Part shown: positions 54,768-64,000 of the stretch, piece after piece | Layout: each line of letters begins with the position of its first letter | How positions within the stretch are numbered: the stretch's first letter is position 1 | DNA from: Helianthus annuus | Taxonomy: Eukaryota > Streptophyta > Magnoliopsida > Asterales > Asteraceae | Direction of reading: 5' to 3' | NCBI RefSeq assembly: GCF_002127325.2 | Contig: NC_035435.2 | Span: 108,303,378-108,367,377 of the forward strand | DNA: 64,000 bases | Translations under genes and position numbers: made by a program | Notes under the pieces: generated by a model | Databases searched by the model: none | The model's input: only the letters and a program-made list of their open reading frames with translations | What the model was told of the DNA's origin: nothing

Positions 54768-57262
54768 TGAGCAGAAAAGGCTGATCTTCCATTCGCTCGA
54801 TTATCACTCAAGGAGAGTTGGAATCCTTCGCCGCCTCTTATCGAATCCCACCAAAGCTTGCTCCGAGACTCCCCAGTTCCGACGATCCGGCGACCTGTTC
54901 GCCGGAAAGGATAGTGATCTATACATTGTCCTTCTCTTTTTGTGGTGTCTGGTATCCACTGTCATCCTTCAAGATGGCTCTCCTGAAGCACTACGGGATT
55001 CACTTTTCCCAACTGCATCCTCTGGAATTTCTAGGGATTGTCCATTTTGAACTTTTTTGTGCATCATTCGTCGGCGAGCCATCCGTGCCGTTATTTCGAT
55101 GATTTTACCTATTGCGATCAGATGGCGATTGGTTTACCTTTGAGAAAAGGAAAAATAGCATATCGTTCCCCTGTTACTCCTTCATGCCTATTTCCACGTA
55201 TCCCAAGGAGTGGAAGAACAGGTTCAACTTCGTTTCTCCTTCCATGATCTTTGAGTCCCTTCCCTTAAGGGACCCTGCTGCAGTTATAGAGGATGGTGTT
55301 CCTCCCTTATCGGCGACTGAAGATGTATTGTGGCGGAAGATGTATGAGCACCCTACTCGTGCCTTCAACTTCCCAGAGGGGATTCTTGCCATAGGGGGTT
55401 TGAGCCCCTTTTATCTGACCCGTCCTAAAGTTTTTTACGAAGGCAAAGGTGAGTTCTTTCTTCTATGGTGATTTCAACCGTACCTTGTTTGTGACTCTCG
55501 GTCCTATTTATCCAGTCATCTCTTGTGTTTGTTGTTTCGTGCAGAGATGACCCTATGGAGTTTGTTGCAAGCTGACTGTAGAGGAGTGTCATATGTGGTT
55601 GAGGGTGTAGTGAATCAGGAGATGGGCAGTGTCCTTGGGGGAGGTACCCCTGATGGTGGAGGTTCAAATGCTGGGTTGGTTCTTGAAGGGGGGAACTCCT
55701 TCCCTTGAGGAGGTTCCCTTAAGGGATCGGAGGGTTCTCAAAACTCTCCCCCGGTGGAAGATGTTAGCAGTAGAGACGAAGACCTGGCGACACGCCTGTC
55801 CTGAAAGGGTAAGCCAGACTCAACAGCCAACACCAGCGGTGCGGTCCCCGAGACCCGGAACAATCGTCTGAGGTTGCGGAGTGCCAATAACCAGAAATCT
55901 CAGCCAGTTTCCCGAACCGTGTCTGAACCCCCCCCCCCTCCCGGCCAACACTAGAGGTTCCTTGTCTAAGCACTTGAAGGTTCTGCGACCATCCTCAAGT
56001 CTTGTTTCTGTGCCTCTCCCTGTAAGTTGGTTACACTATCTTGTTTTATTTTTCTTTTTCAAAGCCTGGTTTCTTACTCTTTTTTCTCCCCCTTCCTCCT
56101 TCCTTTTTTATACCGTAGGGAAGTTTCAAGGCTGCTATTATAATTCCTACAACTCCTGCATCACCATAGACCAAGGGGAAGGGTCCGGAGACAAGTGCAA
56201 CACCCATCGAGTCTGCGAATTCTGCTTCCCCCACCCTGGCTACCGGCCAGAGTAAGTTTCAGCTTCCAACCTGCTATCGGGCTCGTACCCCTTTAGCCCA
56301 ATTGTTTGCTGAGGGTTTTCCTGCTCCCTACATTCCCCGCTAGAAGATAATTACTTCCACCGTTGTTAGTACCCCTGAAACTGCTCGGGATTTCATGGCC
56401 CCTGCTCTCCCTTCCTCACAAAGGTTCATTAATTTTGCCCTGGACCCGGAGATCTTTGACGACCAATACAGTTTGTCCATTTGCGAGGGCTTTTTTCAAG
56501 GGTGCAGGTATGCTGCAGCGGGTCCAATCTTTGAGGGATGAGAATGAGTGGTTGGTAAGCGAGCTGAAAACTTCTCAAACTGTTGCTGCTGAACTCCGGT
56601 GTTGGGTGGTGAGCGCTGAATGGGAGCTTTTGGAGAGGGAGGTATGTTCTTTCCTTCCCCCTTTTTTATATATACATATGCTTTCTTACTGTTTTTCTTG
56701 TTTAGAATGTTGGGGATTTTTGTTGAAGGGGAAGGAGAGGGCTTGGGAGAAGGAGCGGGCTGAGTGGATGGCGGAATGGGAACGGCTTCTTGAGGATGTG
56801 AAGCATTTCAAGGAGGCCGCGTCGGTATCTGCTTTAGATGTTGATATTTTGTATGCTGATCTAGGGGTTGCCCAGGAGGATAGTTAGAAACTGGATGCAG
56901 AGCGTCACTGGTTGTTGTCCCAGGGATTTGGGTGTTTTCTCTCTACTTATGCTCAGTCTTTGGAGTTCAAGGGTTCTTTGGAAAGGGTTTACAAGGCATA
57001 TAGGGATGTGGGTTATCAAGTTGGGTTAAAAGATGGGTATTCCTTCTCTTCCCAAGGTATGAAGAGGAAGGACACCCCTCACTATAACTCCAAGGCCAAG
57101 AAACAGTTGGCCAAGCTAGATGAGGAGATTAGTGGTCAAACCCCTGCCCTTCTTGTAAAAATTGATGATAACCCCCTGTTGTCCCTTGATGAGCTTAAAT
57201 CCCTGTTTGACTCCACTGACCCTGTTTCTGATGATTCCCCTTCAGGAGACGGATATCCCTGA
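54768..57262 (+). pseudogene. 'Putative gypsy-type transposase domain' coiled-coil gene, broken
   Basis: The start ATG at 54768 is followed by TGA at codon 6, after which the frame is open. Residues then match the domain called putative gypsy-type transposase, which is repeat-linked and of unknown biochemical role. It includes E-SFAASYRIP, Y-x-LSFSFCGVWYPLS, LLKHYGIHFSQLHPLEF, RSDGDWFTF and W-RKMYEHPTRAFNFPEGILA-GGLSP. A second in-frame TGA lies at 55100-55102. Introns fit at 55448 (AAAG|GTGAG) to 55543 (GTGCAG|) and 56641 (GTATG) to 56704 (TTTAG). The C-terminal half (56500-57262) is a heptad-rich coiled coil with AERERAWEKER-like text, broken by a TAG at 56885-56887. Frames shift around 55700-56350. 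It is a decayed copy of a multi-exon repeat-associated gene. Confidence 0.7.
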
Positions 57263-57764
57263 TAACTTTTTAAGACAATAGTTTGATGTGGTTGTAACCT
57301 AATACTTTAATTGTTGTACTTTGATACTTGTGTTTGTGCTAGGAGGCTGTTGTGTTGGGGCCCTCTAGGGACTTGTTGACTCCTTACCACGTATTATGCT
57401 ATGCCATTTGCTTTCTTCTTCTGTGTATACGTTTGTGGGGAATGTTTGTATACTCCCTCCCTTCCTTCTCTTTTTTTTGTTGCAGGGTTGCTTGTAGCTG
57501 GGGCCCAGTTTTCGTGTTCCAGAGGTATTCAGGTGTCGCTGGCACCTTGGGCCTTTGGTCCCTGGATTGCACTTTCTCGCTATTGGTTGTAAATTGCATT
57601 TGGTGGGGTGTTGTCATTACCCTTTTTTGTTTGTAACAGCATGTTTTGAAACATTTTTGTTTGCAGTTTGTTTACGAAAGACAGTTTGTTCAATTTGTAA
57701 TTGCCTGTTGTAGCAATAAATTGCTTTTTGTCTTCTTGGACTAGTCGACCTCGTCCTGCCCCAT
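57263..57764. other. 3' flank of the pseudogene
   Basis: T/G-rich sequence, including a GCAATAAATTGC near 57713 that could be a polyadenylation signal. No gene is supported. Confidence 0.45.
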
Positions 57765-59079
57765 TGTCGCAACCCCCGACCCCTGCCCCAGGAGGCGGGC
57801 GGCCGCGGCACGCAGATTTGGTGGTATCGGTGTTTATTAATTTGGCAGCGAAATTTTCATCAGGACCGTAGTTAGGAAATAGTTTATCAGGGTAAAACAC
57901 CACATTTTCATAATTAATAAATACATGGGAAAAACCCAAGTTTCCATTACAAACATGTTTTTAGGGATAAACCCTAATTTATTGAAATAAAACTTCTTCT
58001 TTATTTAGGTAACTTTTATAGTCACTTTTCCAAGCCTTCAGTGCTCTCCAGTTGACTTCTAATTGGCTTTCACATTTGGTTACCTAAAACGCATTTAAAA
58101 ACTTTTTATCAGCAAGAAATACTGGCGAGTGAATCCCAGTTTAATCAAAACAAGTTTTATCATTTTACAGCATTGAGGGCAACCCGCAATTACATTTGTT
58201 TACATCTACTTTAATTACCACCTACGGTACTGTCAATCTTCACTTGTGGTAATGTTACTACTCACAGTGTAGTAACAAGTTATGTATACAAAACCCCAAC
58301 AAACCGACGATAATTGTAGATTTACAAATACTCAATCACTGTGAATTGTAATTTAAAATATTTGAGGTATTGTAAAAACAGTTTACAAAAAGAAGGATTT
58401 ACTCACATTTCTAATTTAGGTATTTTCTTGTGACTTCCTAGTTATAATCTATTTAGTTTAAGCAATGCACATGCGTTAGTATAATAACCCAATTTACATT
58501 AGCTATACCCTCCCCCCGAGACAAAACTCTAACGGCTGAGTCGGGCAAAGCCTAGACATGCGTTACAGAGCTCTAGATCAATCGGGCAGAGTAACTAATA
58601 CGTAAACGGGGGTTATAATACTTACAACGAGGCAGAGCTTCGCTTTTTAGTGGGTATTATACCCGGGAATTACTTTAGCTATTCAGAGAATTTAGAGATT
58701 TGAGAAATTTTAAACGAGGAAAACTGAACGTCGAACTTCTCAATTTATAGGGCTGATCCGGGGGTTTCTCGCGCCCCACAAGAGATGAAGACAGTGCCTT
58801 CGCGGCCCGCGAGCTAGGCTGGCTAGGGCCTAGCCTTGTTGAATCAACGACTAGCTTTGCCGGGTGTCACGCCACGTGGCGGGCTGGGGTGCGGCCTGGT
58901 GTCAAGGGGGTCGCGGCCCGCGGCAGACTATCTTGTCTTTGTCGCGCCCCGCGAGCGGCCATATATATTTGTTTTTATTTAATTTTTGTAAAATAAAGGT
59001 TTTCGGGGCCGTTTTTCGTATACGGGGTGTATTTTAGGACATATAGGGGTGTTTTAAGAATTTTAGGAGGGTTGTTATA
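57765..59079 (-). mobile_element. Solo LTR of a gypsy element, about 1.3 kb
   Basis: The left end TGTCGCAACCCCC and right end GGGTTGTTATA are mirror-like; the final CA has become TA. Flanks CCCAT and CCCAC are a 5-bp duplication with one mismatch. The right half contains G/C-rich GCGGCCCGCG text typical of large gypsy LTRs. The strand is inferred from the TGTCGC start mirroring minus-oriented neighbours and is uncertain. Confidence 0.6.
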
Positions 59080-59479
59080 CCCACGGTCAGGCTTTTAGTT
59101 GCCATGTTTGTTATGCTTGTGTACACGTGTTTATATTGTATGTTTTTTTTTTGTAAGGTTCACAACCGTTAGGCACGTCTGCCTCGGTATACCACCCTGT
59201 TATTGGACTATGTTTTAACAGTCATTAGGTGCTTGAATTGTAAAACAAACTATTCATTACTAATATATTAGAGTGACACTCCGGTACATGTTGATATTAC
59301 AAAAAGAGAGAACTTGGTTACAAGTTGTTCACAAAATGGGCACTTAGGCCTCCTGTCTTGTTCTTCTACCTTTGTCCTTGAGGGTCATTCTTCACATGTA
59401 GTATTTTCTGAGTTGCATCAAGTTCCAGGTTCTTGGAATCTCTTTTCCCTGGAGTGTTTCCAGTTTCCATGTCCCTTTT
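59080..59479. other. Spacer between two LTRs
   Basis: Short AT-rich and T-rich DNA with no supported coding or RNA feature. It ends in TTTT, where the next LTR begins. Confidence 0.5.
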
Positions 59480-60414
59480 TGTCACACCCCAACCGATGGC
59501 GGAATCATCGGGGCGCGGCACTGAGCGAAACAGATTGTTCAGAAGTTTCCACAACAACTATCATACAATTCAGTTATATAACACGTCCCATACCGTGTCC
59601 CAAATAATAACAAGTTATCATAGAAATCAACTAAACAATATGGGAACTGTTCCGACAACTCAAATTCTTAATTATTACAGACCGAATTAAAATATTGTTT
59701 TAAGACTTCTAGACGGCTAACTATAGATCTTACTGACTACAGGTGCCAGTACAAGATCTACAGATAATTATGGCCCTGGAGCAGGTATATGGACACTGTC
59801 CTAAGGTCACTGGCTCCTAGAAGCTTATTATTGCCTCGCTTCCCTAGCACGCTAGTAGCTTAAACACCTGTCACATACGTTAAAATAAAAGTCAATACAT
59901 ATAATGTAAAGGTGAGTACACAAGTTTGATATAGCATATAAAGTTCGAAAAGTTTACGCATAACCAAGCACGTACACAAGGGCAAACGATGCATGTAAAT
60001 TATCAACATGGGACCATCGATACCAACGACTTCAAGTTGACTGTCCGAGACAGTTCGCAATACATGATTACCACTGTAATCCATGCAAGTAATTGTCCTT
60101 AGCAACCCCCGTGTGAACGGGTGCTGAGTCCAAACTATAGTACTACGTTGCTAAAGCAGGTAGATAGCACTCCACGTGTAAACATAATAAACAGCAATCA
60201 TTTAGACAAGTAATACATGCAAATAGGTTAGCGTTCAAATAGTTTGTGTTGTTTGTGGATTTGATAGATTACGTATGTAACACCCAAAAGTGCTGAAAGC
60301 AAAAAGGGATCGAGTATACTCACAGTGGTTGATCGTGGATTGAGAGGAGCACTGAGAATAGATTAGCCTGAATAGTTCGATAACAATACAATGAGTAACG
60401 CGGAAGAAGTAAAC

Positions 60415-60960
60415 AATGTACTTGGATCGAGTAGGCCATTCGATCGGACAGCAGTTCGATCGAGTGGGCTGTTCGATTGGTTTGAAAGTCCGTTCGAACA
60501 TCCATTCGATCGGCCGGCTGGCTCGATCGGCTGGTTCCTTCAAGTGGATTGTTTCTTCCTTTGATGTGAAGGATGTGTTTGTGTATGATGGTTTGTACTA
60601 CCTTTCAAGTTGGCCGATCGAACAGCTGTTCGATCGGTTAGCCCAACCGATCGGCTAGCACTTCATTGTTTTCAAATATGTCACTCGATCGGCTGGCATG
60701 TTCGATCGGGTGACATTCCAATGTTTCGAAAAGTCTAAGTGTTTTGAAGTATAGTATCTCATGATTCGAGCAGTAATGATTACAATCGAGTGGCGTAGTC
60801 GATCGAACAGTACCTCGTCAATACTACACTTCATGAGTTTGTGGGACTAAGTGCTAGTCGATCGGTTAGCCTAGTCGATCGGCTGGCATAGTCGTTCGGT
60901 TGGGCTGTTCGATCGAACAGCCTAGCCGTTCGGCCAGCTTCTCGATTCGGTTAACCTAAC
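60415..60960. repeat. CGATCG-rich degenerate repeat in the LTR
   Basis: TTCGATCGG/CCGATCGAA palindromic cores followed by (C/T)TGGC or CAGC occur about twenty times at irregular 15-40 bp spacing in both orientations. Confidence 0.75.
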
Positions 60961-61624
60961 ACTTAACACTTGGTTATTCCCGTTAATTGTTGATGTTTTA
61001 GAGATGTTTTGACTACGAGTTCAACCACAAAGCTGAAGTCCCTACTTAGTCTACTGACTCGAGCAGGAATCACCCAAACTCGGTCAGAGACGGTTTGGAA
61101 CCCAAGTTTAACGTTTAACCCGGAATCGGTATATCTCTCGGTAGAACCCGAATCTTGAACCATGTGTTTGTTTAGGTTGATTTGTAAATCGGTTCAAGTC
61201 TCGTTTTCACCTTTTTAAGTGTAAAAGGGTTGAAAGATAGATGAAAACCCATCTTCCAATCCTTTTCCACCGTGAAATGTTAAGATCTTTGGAAGATTTT
61301 AGGTTATTTATGTGGAAATCGGTTAGATCTAAGTTATTCATGGTGGAATGATGCCAAAACTTAGTGTTCTTGAAGAACACATGATGACATCACTCAAGAA
61401 CACCTAGATCTTGGTGATTTCATGGATGAAATCCAAGTTTTGAAATATAGAAAGATGGAGAATCGATTAATGAACAAAAACGTACAAGGATTAGAGCGAA
61501 ATACTTACCGGTTTGAGAGAAATCTGAGATTTAGTGAGAAGAAGAGGCTGGTCGGTCAGAGCTTTTCCAAAAGTGGAAAGTTTGACAAAGACAGCCCTAT
61601 TTATAGGCTTCCAAAAGAGGAAAG

Positions 61625-61803
61625 GGTCAGCTGATCGAACAGCATCCCTGATCGAGCAGCTGCCCGATCGAACAGCCTGTTCGATCGGCTAGCCTGTTCG
61701 ATCAGGTTGCCCTGTTCGATCGGCTTGCCTGTTCGATCAGGTTGCCCTGTTCGATCGGCTTGCCTGTTCGATCAGGTTGCCCTGTTCGATCGGCTTGCCT
61801 GGT
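61625..61803. repeat. 35-bp tandem repeat of the CGATCG type
   Basis: Three to four near-perfect copies of a unit that alternates CTGTTCGATCAGGTTGCC with CTGTTCGATCGGCTTGCC, preceded by looser copies. It uses the same core as 60415-60960. Confidence 0.85.
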
Positions 61804-62426
61804 TTAGAGTGTTTCGCGACGATTTTTGATATTTCGACTTCGATGAACGATGATTTGAGAATGATAGAATTCCTAATCAATTTACTTTTAGTCCCAACTA
61901 CTATATCTAACATACAAGCATCCTTACACCACGATTTGGATTCGATTTCCATTGAGTTTGATTCACCTTTGAGTCTTGATTGATTTGATTGATTCACCAC
62001 ACACTTTAACATAAAAGTAAACATGCACAAGTAACACATAAGGCACACACACACGTATAAAAAGTATTAAAATCCCCACACTTGAGTTTGATGATTGATT
62101 TGATTAGCTTGATTATTGATTGACTAGCTTTATTGCATTGTTACTTCCTATTATTCACAGTCGGTCGTTGATTCACAGTTCGATTATCGGTCGATTAGTT
62201 TGATTATACAACACTTACTCCAAATAATATGAAAATCAAAATGAAACTTAAAATGAAATTAATCTTTATTGATCTTTAATTCCAATAACAGTCAACTCTT
62301 GACTTTGACTTTGACTTTTGGAAAACACGGGGTGTTACAGTCTCCCCTCCTTTAGGGAATTTCGTCCCGAAATTAGGCCGAGAACCGTACATCGCCGTGT
62401 GATTTTACCAATTTGATGCTTCAGAT

Positions 62427-63998
62427 CTATCTGAACAACTGCGGGTACTTGGCCTTCATGTCACTTTCGAGTTCCCAAGTGAACTCCGCGCCTCGTTTGC
62501 CTTCCCATCGTACTTTTACAATAGGAATGCGAGAGCGTCTGAGTTGCTTGGTCTGTCGGTCCATGATTTCGACAGGCTTTTCCACGAAGTGTAGCGTCTC
62601 ATTGACCTGAAGATCGTCGAGTGGTACTATTGCGTCGTGGTCGGCTACGCATCTTCGAAGGTTTGAGATATGGAAAGTCGGGTGGACATTGCTGAGTTCC
62701 TCCGGTAATTCGAGTTTGTAGGCAACTTTACCGATCCTTTCCAGAATCTTAAAAGGTCCAACAAATCGAGGCGCAAGTTTCCCTCTTTTGCCGAATCGGA
62801 CTACTCCCTTCCAAGGTGATACCTTTAGGAGCACGTAGTCGCCAACTGCAAATTCGCGGGGCCTGCGTCGTTTATCGGCGTACATCTTTTGTCTGTCCCG
62901 GGCCTCTACCAAGTTTTCCCTTATCTGGTGGATCTTGTCAGTCGTTTCTTGCAGAATCTCGGGCCCAGTCAATTGTGAATGACCGACCTCGTGCCATACA
63001 ATAGGCGAGCGACATCTCCTACCATACAAGGCTTCGAAAGGTGCCATTTCGATGCTGGAGTGATAGCTATTATTATACGAAAATTCGACTAACGGTAGGT
63101 GTTTGCTCCAACTACCACCAAAATCGATAACACACGCACGGAGCATGTCTTCAATAGTACGAATCGTTCTTTCAGTCTGCCCGTCGGTTTGCGGGTGGAA
63201 TGCGGTACTCAAATTCAGCGTCGTACCAAGAGCTGCTTGAAAGGTTTCCCACAATCTCGATGTAAACCGAGCATCGCGATCAGAAATGATGTCTCGAGGC
63301 GTACCATGATTCTTAATGATCTCGTCGGTGTAGATTTGGGCTAGCTTGGCCACCTTATAGTCTTCTCGTATTGGCAGAAAGTGGGCTGATTTGGTTAGAC
63401 GGTCGACTATAACCCAAATACTGTCGTGACCTGATGGCGTGGTCGGAAGCTTAGTTATGAAATCCATAGCTATGCTTTCCCACTTCCATACGGGTATCGG
63501 CGGTTGTTCGAGTAAGCCTGAAGGTCTTTGGTGTTCAGCCTTGACTCTTGCACAAGTTAAACAACTACCAACATATAGAGCAATATCCCTTTTCATCCCA
63601 AGCCACCAGTACTTGTAGCGAAGGTCCTGGTACATTTTGTCCGCACCGGGATGAATGGAATATCGGGATTTGTGGGCTTCGTTCATGATGATCTTTCGCA
63701 AATCTGTCCTCCTCGGAACCCAGATTCGGTCCAGATAATAGAATATCCCGTTGGCTTTGCTCACGAGCTGAGTTCCATCGTGATAGATTCGTTCTTTTTT
63801 CAATGTACGCTCGTTAAAACAAGCGTGTTGTGCTTCGCGGATGAGAGCTTCGAGGTTATACTGAGCCTGGATGTTTCGAACACCTATCACGTAATTCTTT
63901 CTGCTGAGGGCGTCTGCAACTACATTCGCCTTGCCTGGGTGATAACGGATCTCACAGTCGTAATCGTTGAGAAGTTCTACCCATCGGCGTTGACGCAT
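62427..63998 (-). CDS. Chromovirus Pol C-terminus (RNase H end, integrase, chromodomain), partial
   Basis: The frame enters from beyond the window, so only the last 523 residues are visible. Residues 1-34 are the RNase H end (YHPGKANVVADALSRK). The integrase zinc finger follows with H109, H116, C146 and C149. The catalytic core has D179, D240 and E276 with the proper 35-residue spacing, followed by a GPFKILERIG-type C-terminal domain (about 395-410). A chromodomain-like end (about 465-520) carries VKVRWEGKRGAEFTWELE, which guides chromovirus insertion into heterochromatin. No stop or shift is seen, so this copy may be active. Polarity agrees with the LTR and purine tract at 62340. Lineage is probably Tekay/Del-like. 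Confidence 0.92.
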   Translation of the reverse strand: MRQRRWVELLNDYDCEIRYHPGKANVVADALSRKNYVIGVRNIQAQYNLEALIREAQHACFNERTLKKERIYHDGTQLVSKANGIFYYLDRIWVPRRTDLRKIIMNEAHKSRYSIHPGADKMYQDLRYKYWWLGMKRDIALYVGSCLTCARVKAEHQRPSGLLEQPPIPVWKWESIAMDFITKLPTTPSGHDSIWVIVDRLTKSAHFLPIREDYKVAKLAQIYTDEIIKNHGTPRDIISDRDARFTSRLWETFQAALGTTLNLSTAFHPQTDGQTERTIRTIEDMLRACVIDFGGSWSKHLPLVEFSYNNSYHSSIEMAPFEALYGRRCRSPIVWHEVGHSQLTGPEILQETTDKIHQIRENLVEARDRQKMYADKRRRPREFAVGDYVLLKVSPWKGVVRFGKRGKLAPRFVGPFKILERIGKVAYKLELPEELSNVHPTFHISNLRRCVADHDAIVPLDDLQVNETLHFVEKPVEIMDRQTKQLRRSRIPIVKVRWEGKRGAEFTWELESDMKAKYPQLFR

Positions 63999-64000
63999 AT

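Larger units (their letters stand above)
59480..62339 (-). repeat. LTR of a chromovirus that continues past the window
   Basis: It begins TGTCACACCCCAACC and ends GGTGTTACA, 2860 bp. On the minus strand the purine tract AAAGGAGGGGAGAC adjoins it, so this is the element's 3' LTR. The start and the adjacent GTCTCCCC-TTTAGG--ATTTCGTCC block closely match the outer element at 6954 and 16786, so the two belong to related families. Confidence 0.85.

Overview
The window is nuclear DNA of a flowering plant. Evidence: two host genes with GT-AG introns, a cytosolic-type tRNA-Glu(CTC), and plant-type LTR retrotransposons, LINE remnants, a CACTA element and many fold-back MITEs. The style of the gypsy families (LTRs opening TGTCACACCCC, iMet-tRNA primer sites, chromodomain integrase, 'gypsy-type transposase domain' coiled-coil ORFs) fits a eudicot, most likely Asteraceae. 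That placement is inference and no search was run.

Layout. 0-3.4 kb: AT-rich DNA with a tRNA-derived SINE-like tail and a 1.75 kb CACTA element carrying a transposase-associated domain. 3.4-24.4 kb: a G/T-rich GGT minisatellite of about 3 kb, split by a 14.7 kb gypsy element on the minus strand (perfect TSD GTGGT). One LTR of that element is itself split by a younger 7.3 kb gypsy element (perfect TSD TAATA). The outer element keeps only gag; the inner one has near-identical LTRs around a wrecked, shrunken pol. Related MITE and AT-rich sequences lie in inverted orientation on the two sides of the minisatellite. 24.4-27 kb: intergenic, with a diverged direct duplication of about 0.55 kb and a MITE. 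27-33 kb: a Tat-like gypsy element whose gag and pol are separated by one in-frame TGA and whose integrase core is missing. 33.15-37.95 kb: a complete-ended Copia element (TSD GTTTC) lacking RT-RNase H; its gag start appears to be an LTR-encoded mini-exon spliced over a 1.6 kb leader intron.

39.6-43.3 kb: a complete 14-coding-exon gene for the ADP-glucose pyrophosphorylase large subunit, APL3/APL4-like, 532 aa. It makes the regulatory subunit of the first committed enzyme of plastid starch synthesis. 46-46.8 kb: a decayed LINE. 47.64 kb: tRNA-Glu. 49-52.3 kb, minus strand: a 596-aa gene resembling PCH1 (phytochrome B-stabilising factor). A short solo LTR with 5S rRNA-like sequence (Cassandra/TRIM type) lies in its candidate 5'UTR intron, and a fold-back MITE lies near its promoter.

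53-64 kb: two solo LTRs, a broken multi-exon 'putative gypsy-type transposase domain' coiled-coil pseudogene, and the 3' half (LTR plus integrase with chromodomain) of a minus-strand chromovirus that runs off the window.

The host genes look intact and ordinary. The unusual content is in the transposons: a split minisatellite, gag-only and pol-decayed elements with young LTRs, an LTR-borne start codon plus splice donor lying upstream of the APL gene in the same orientation, and the 5S-like solo LTR. I found no prokaryote-style system, CRISPR array or gene cluster.
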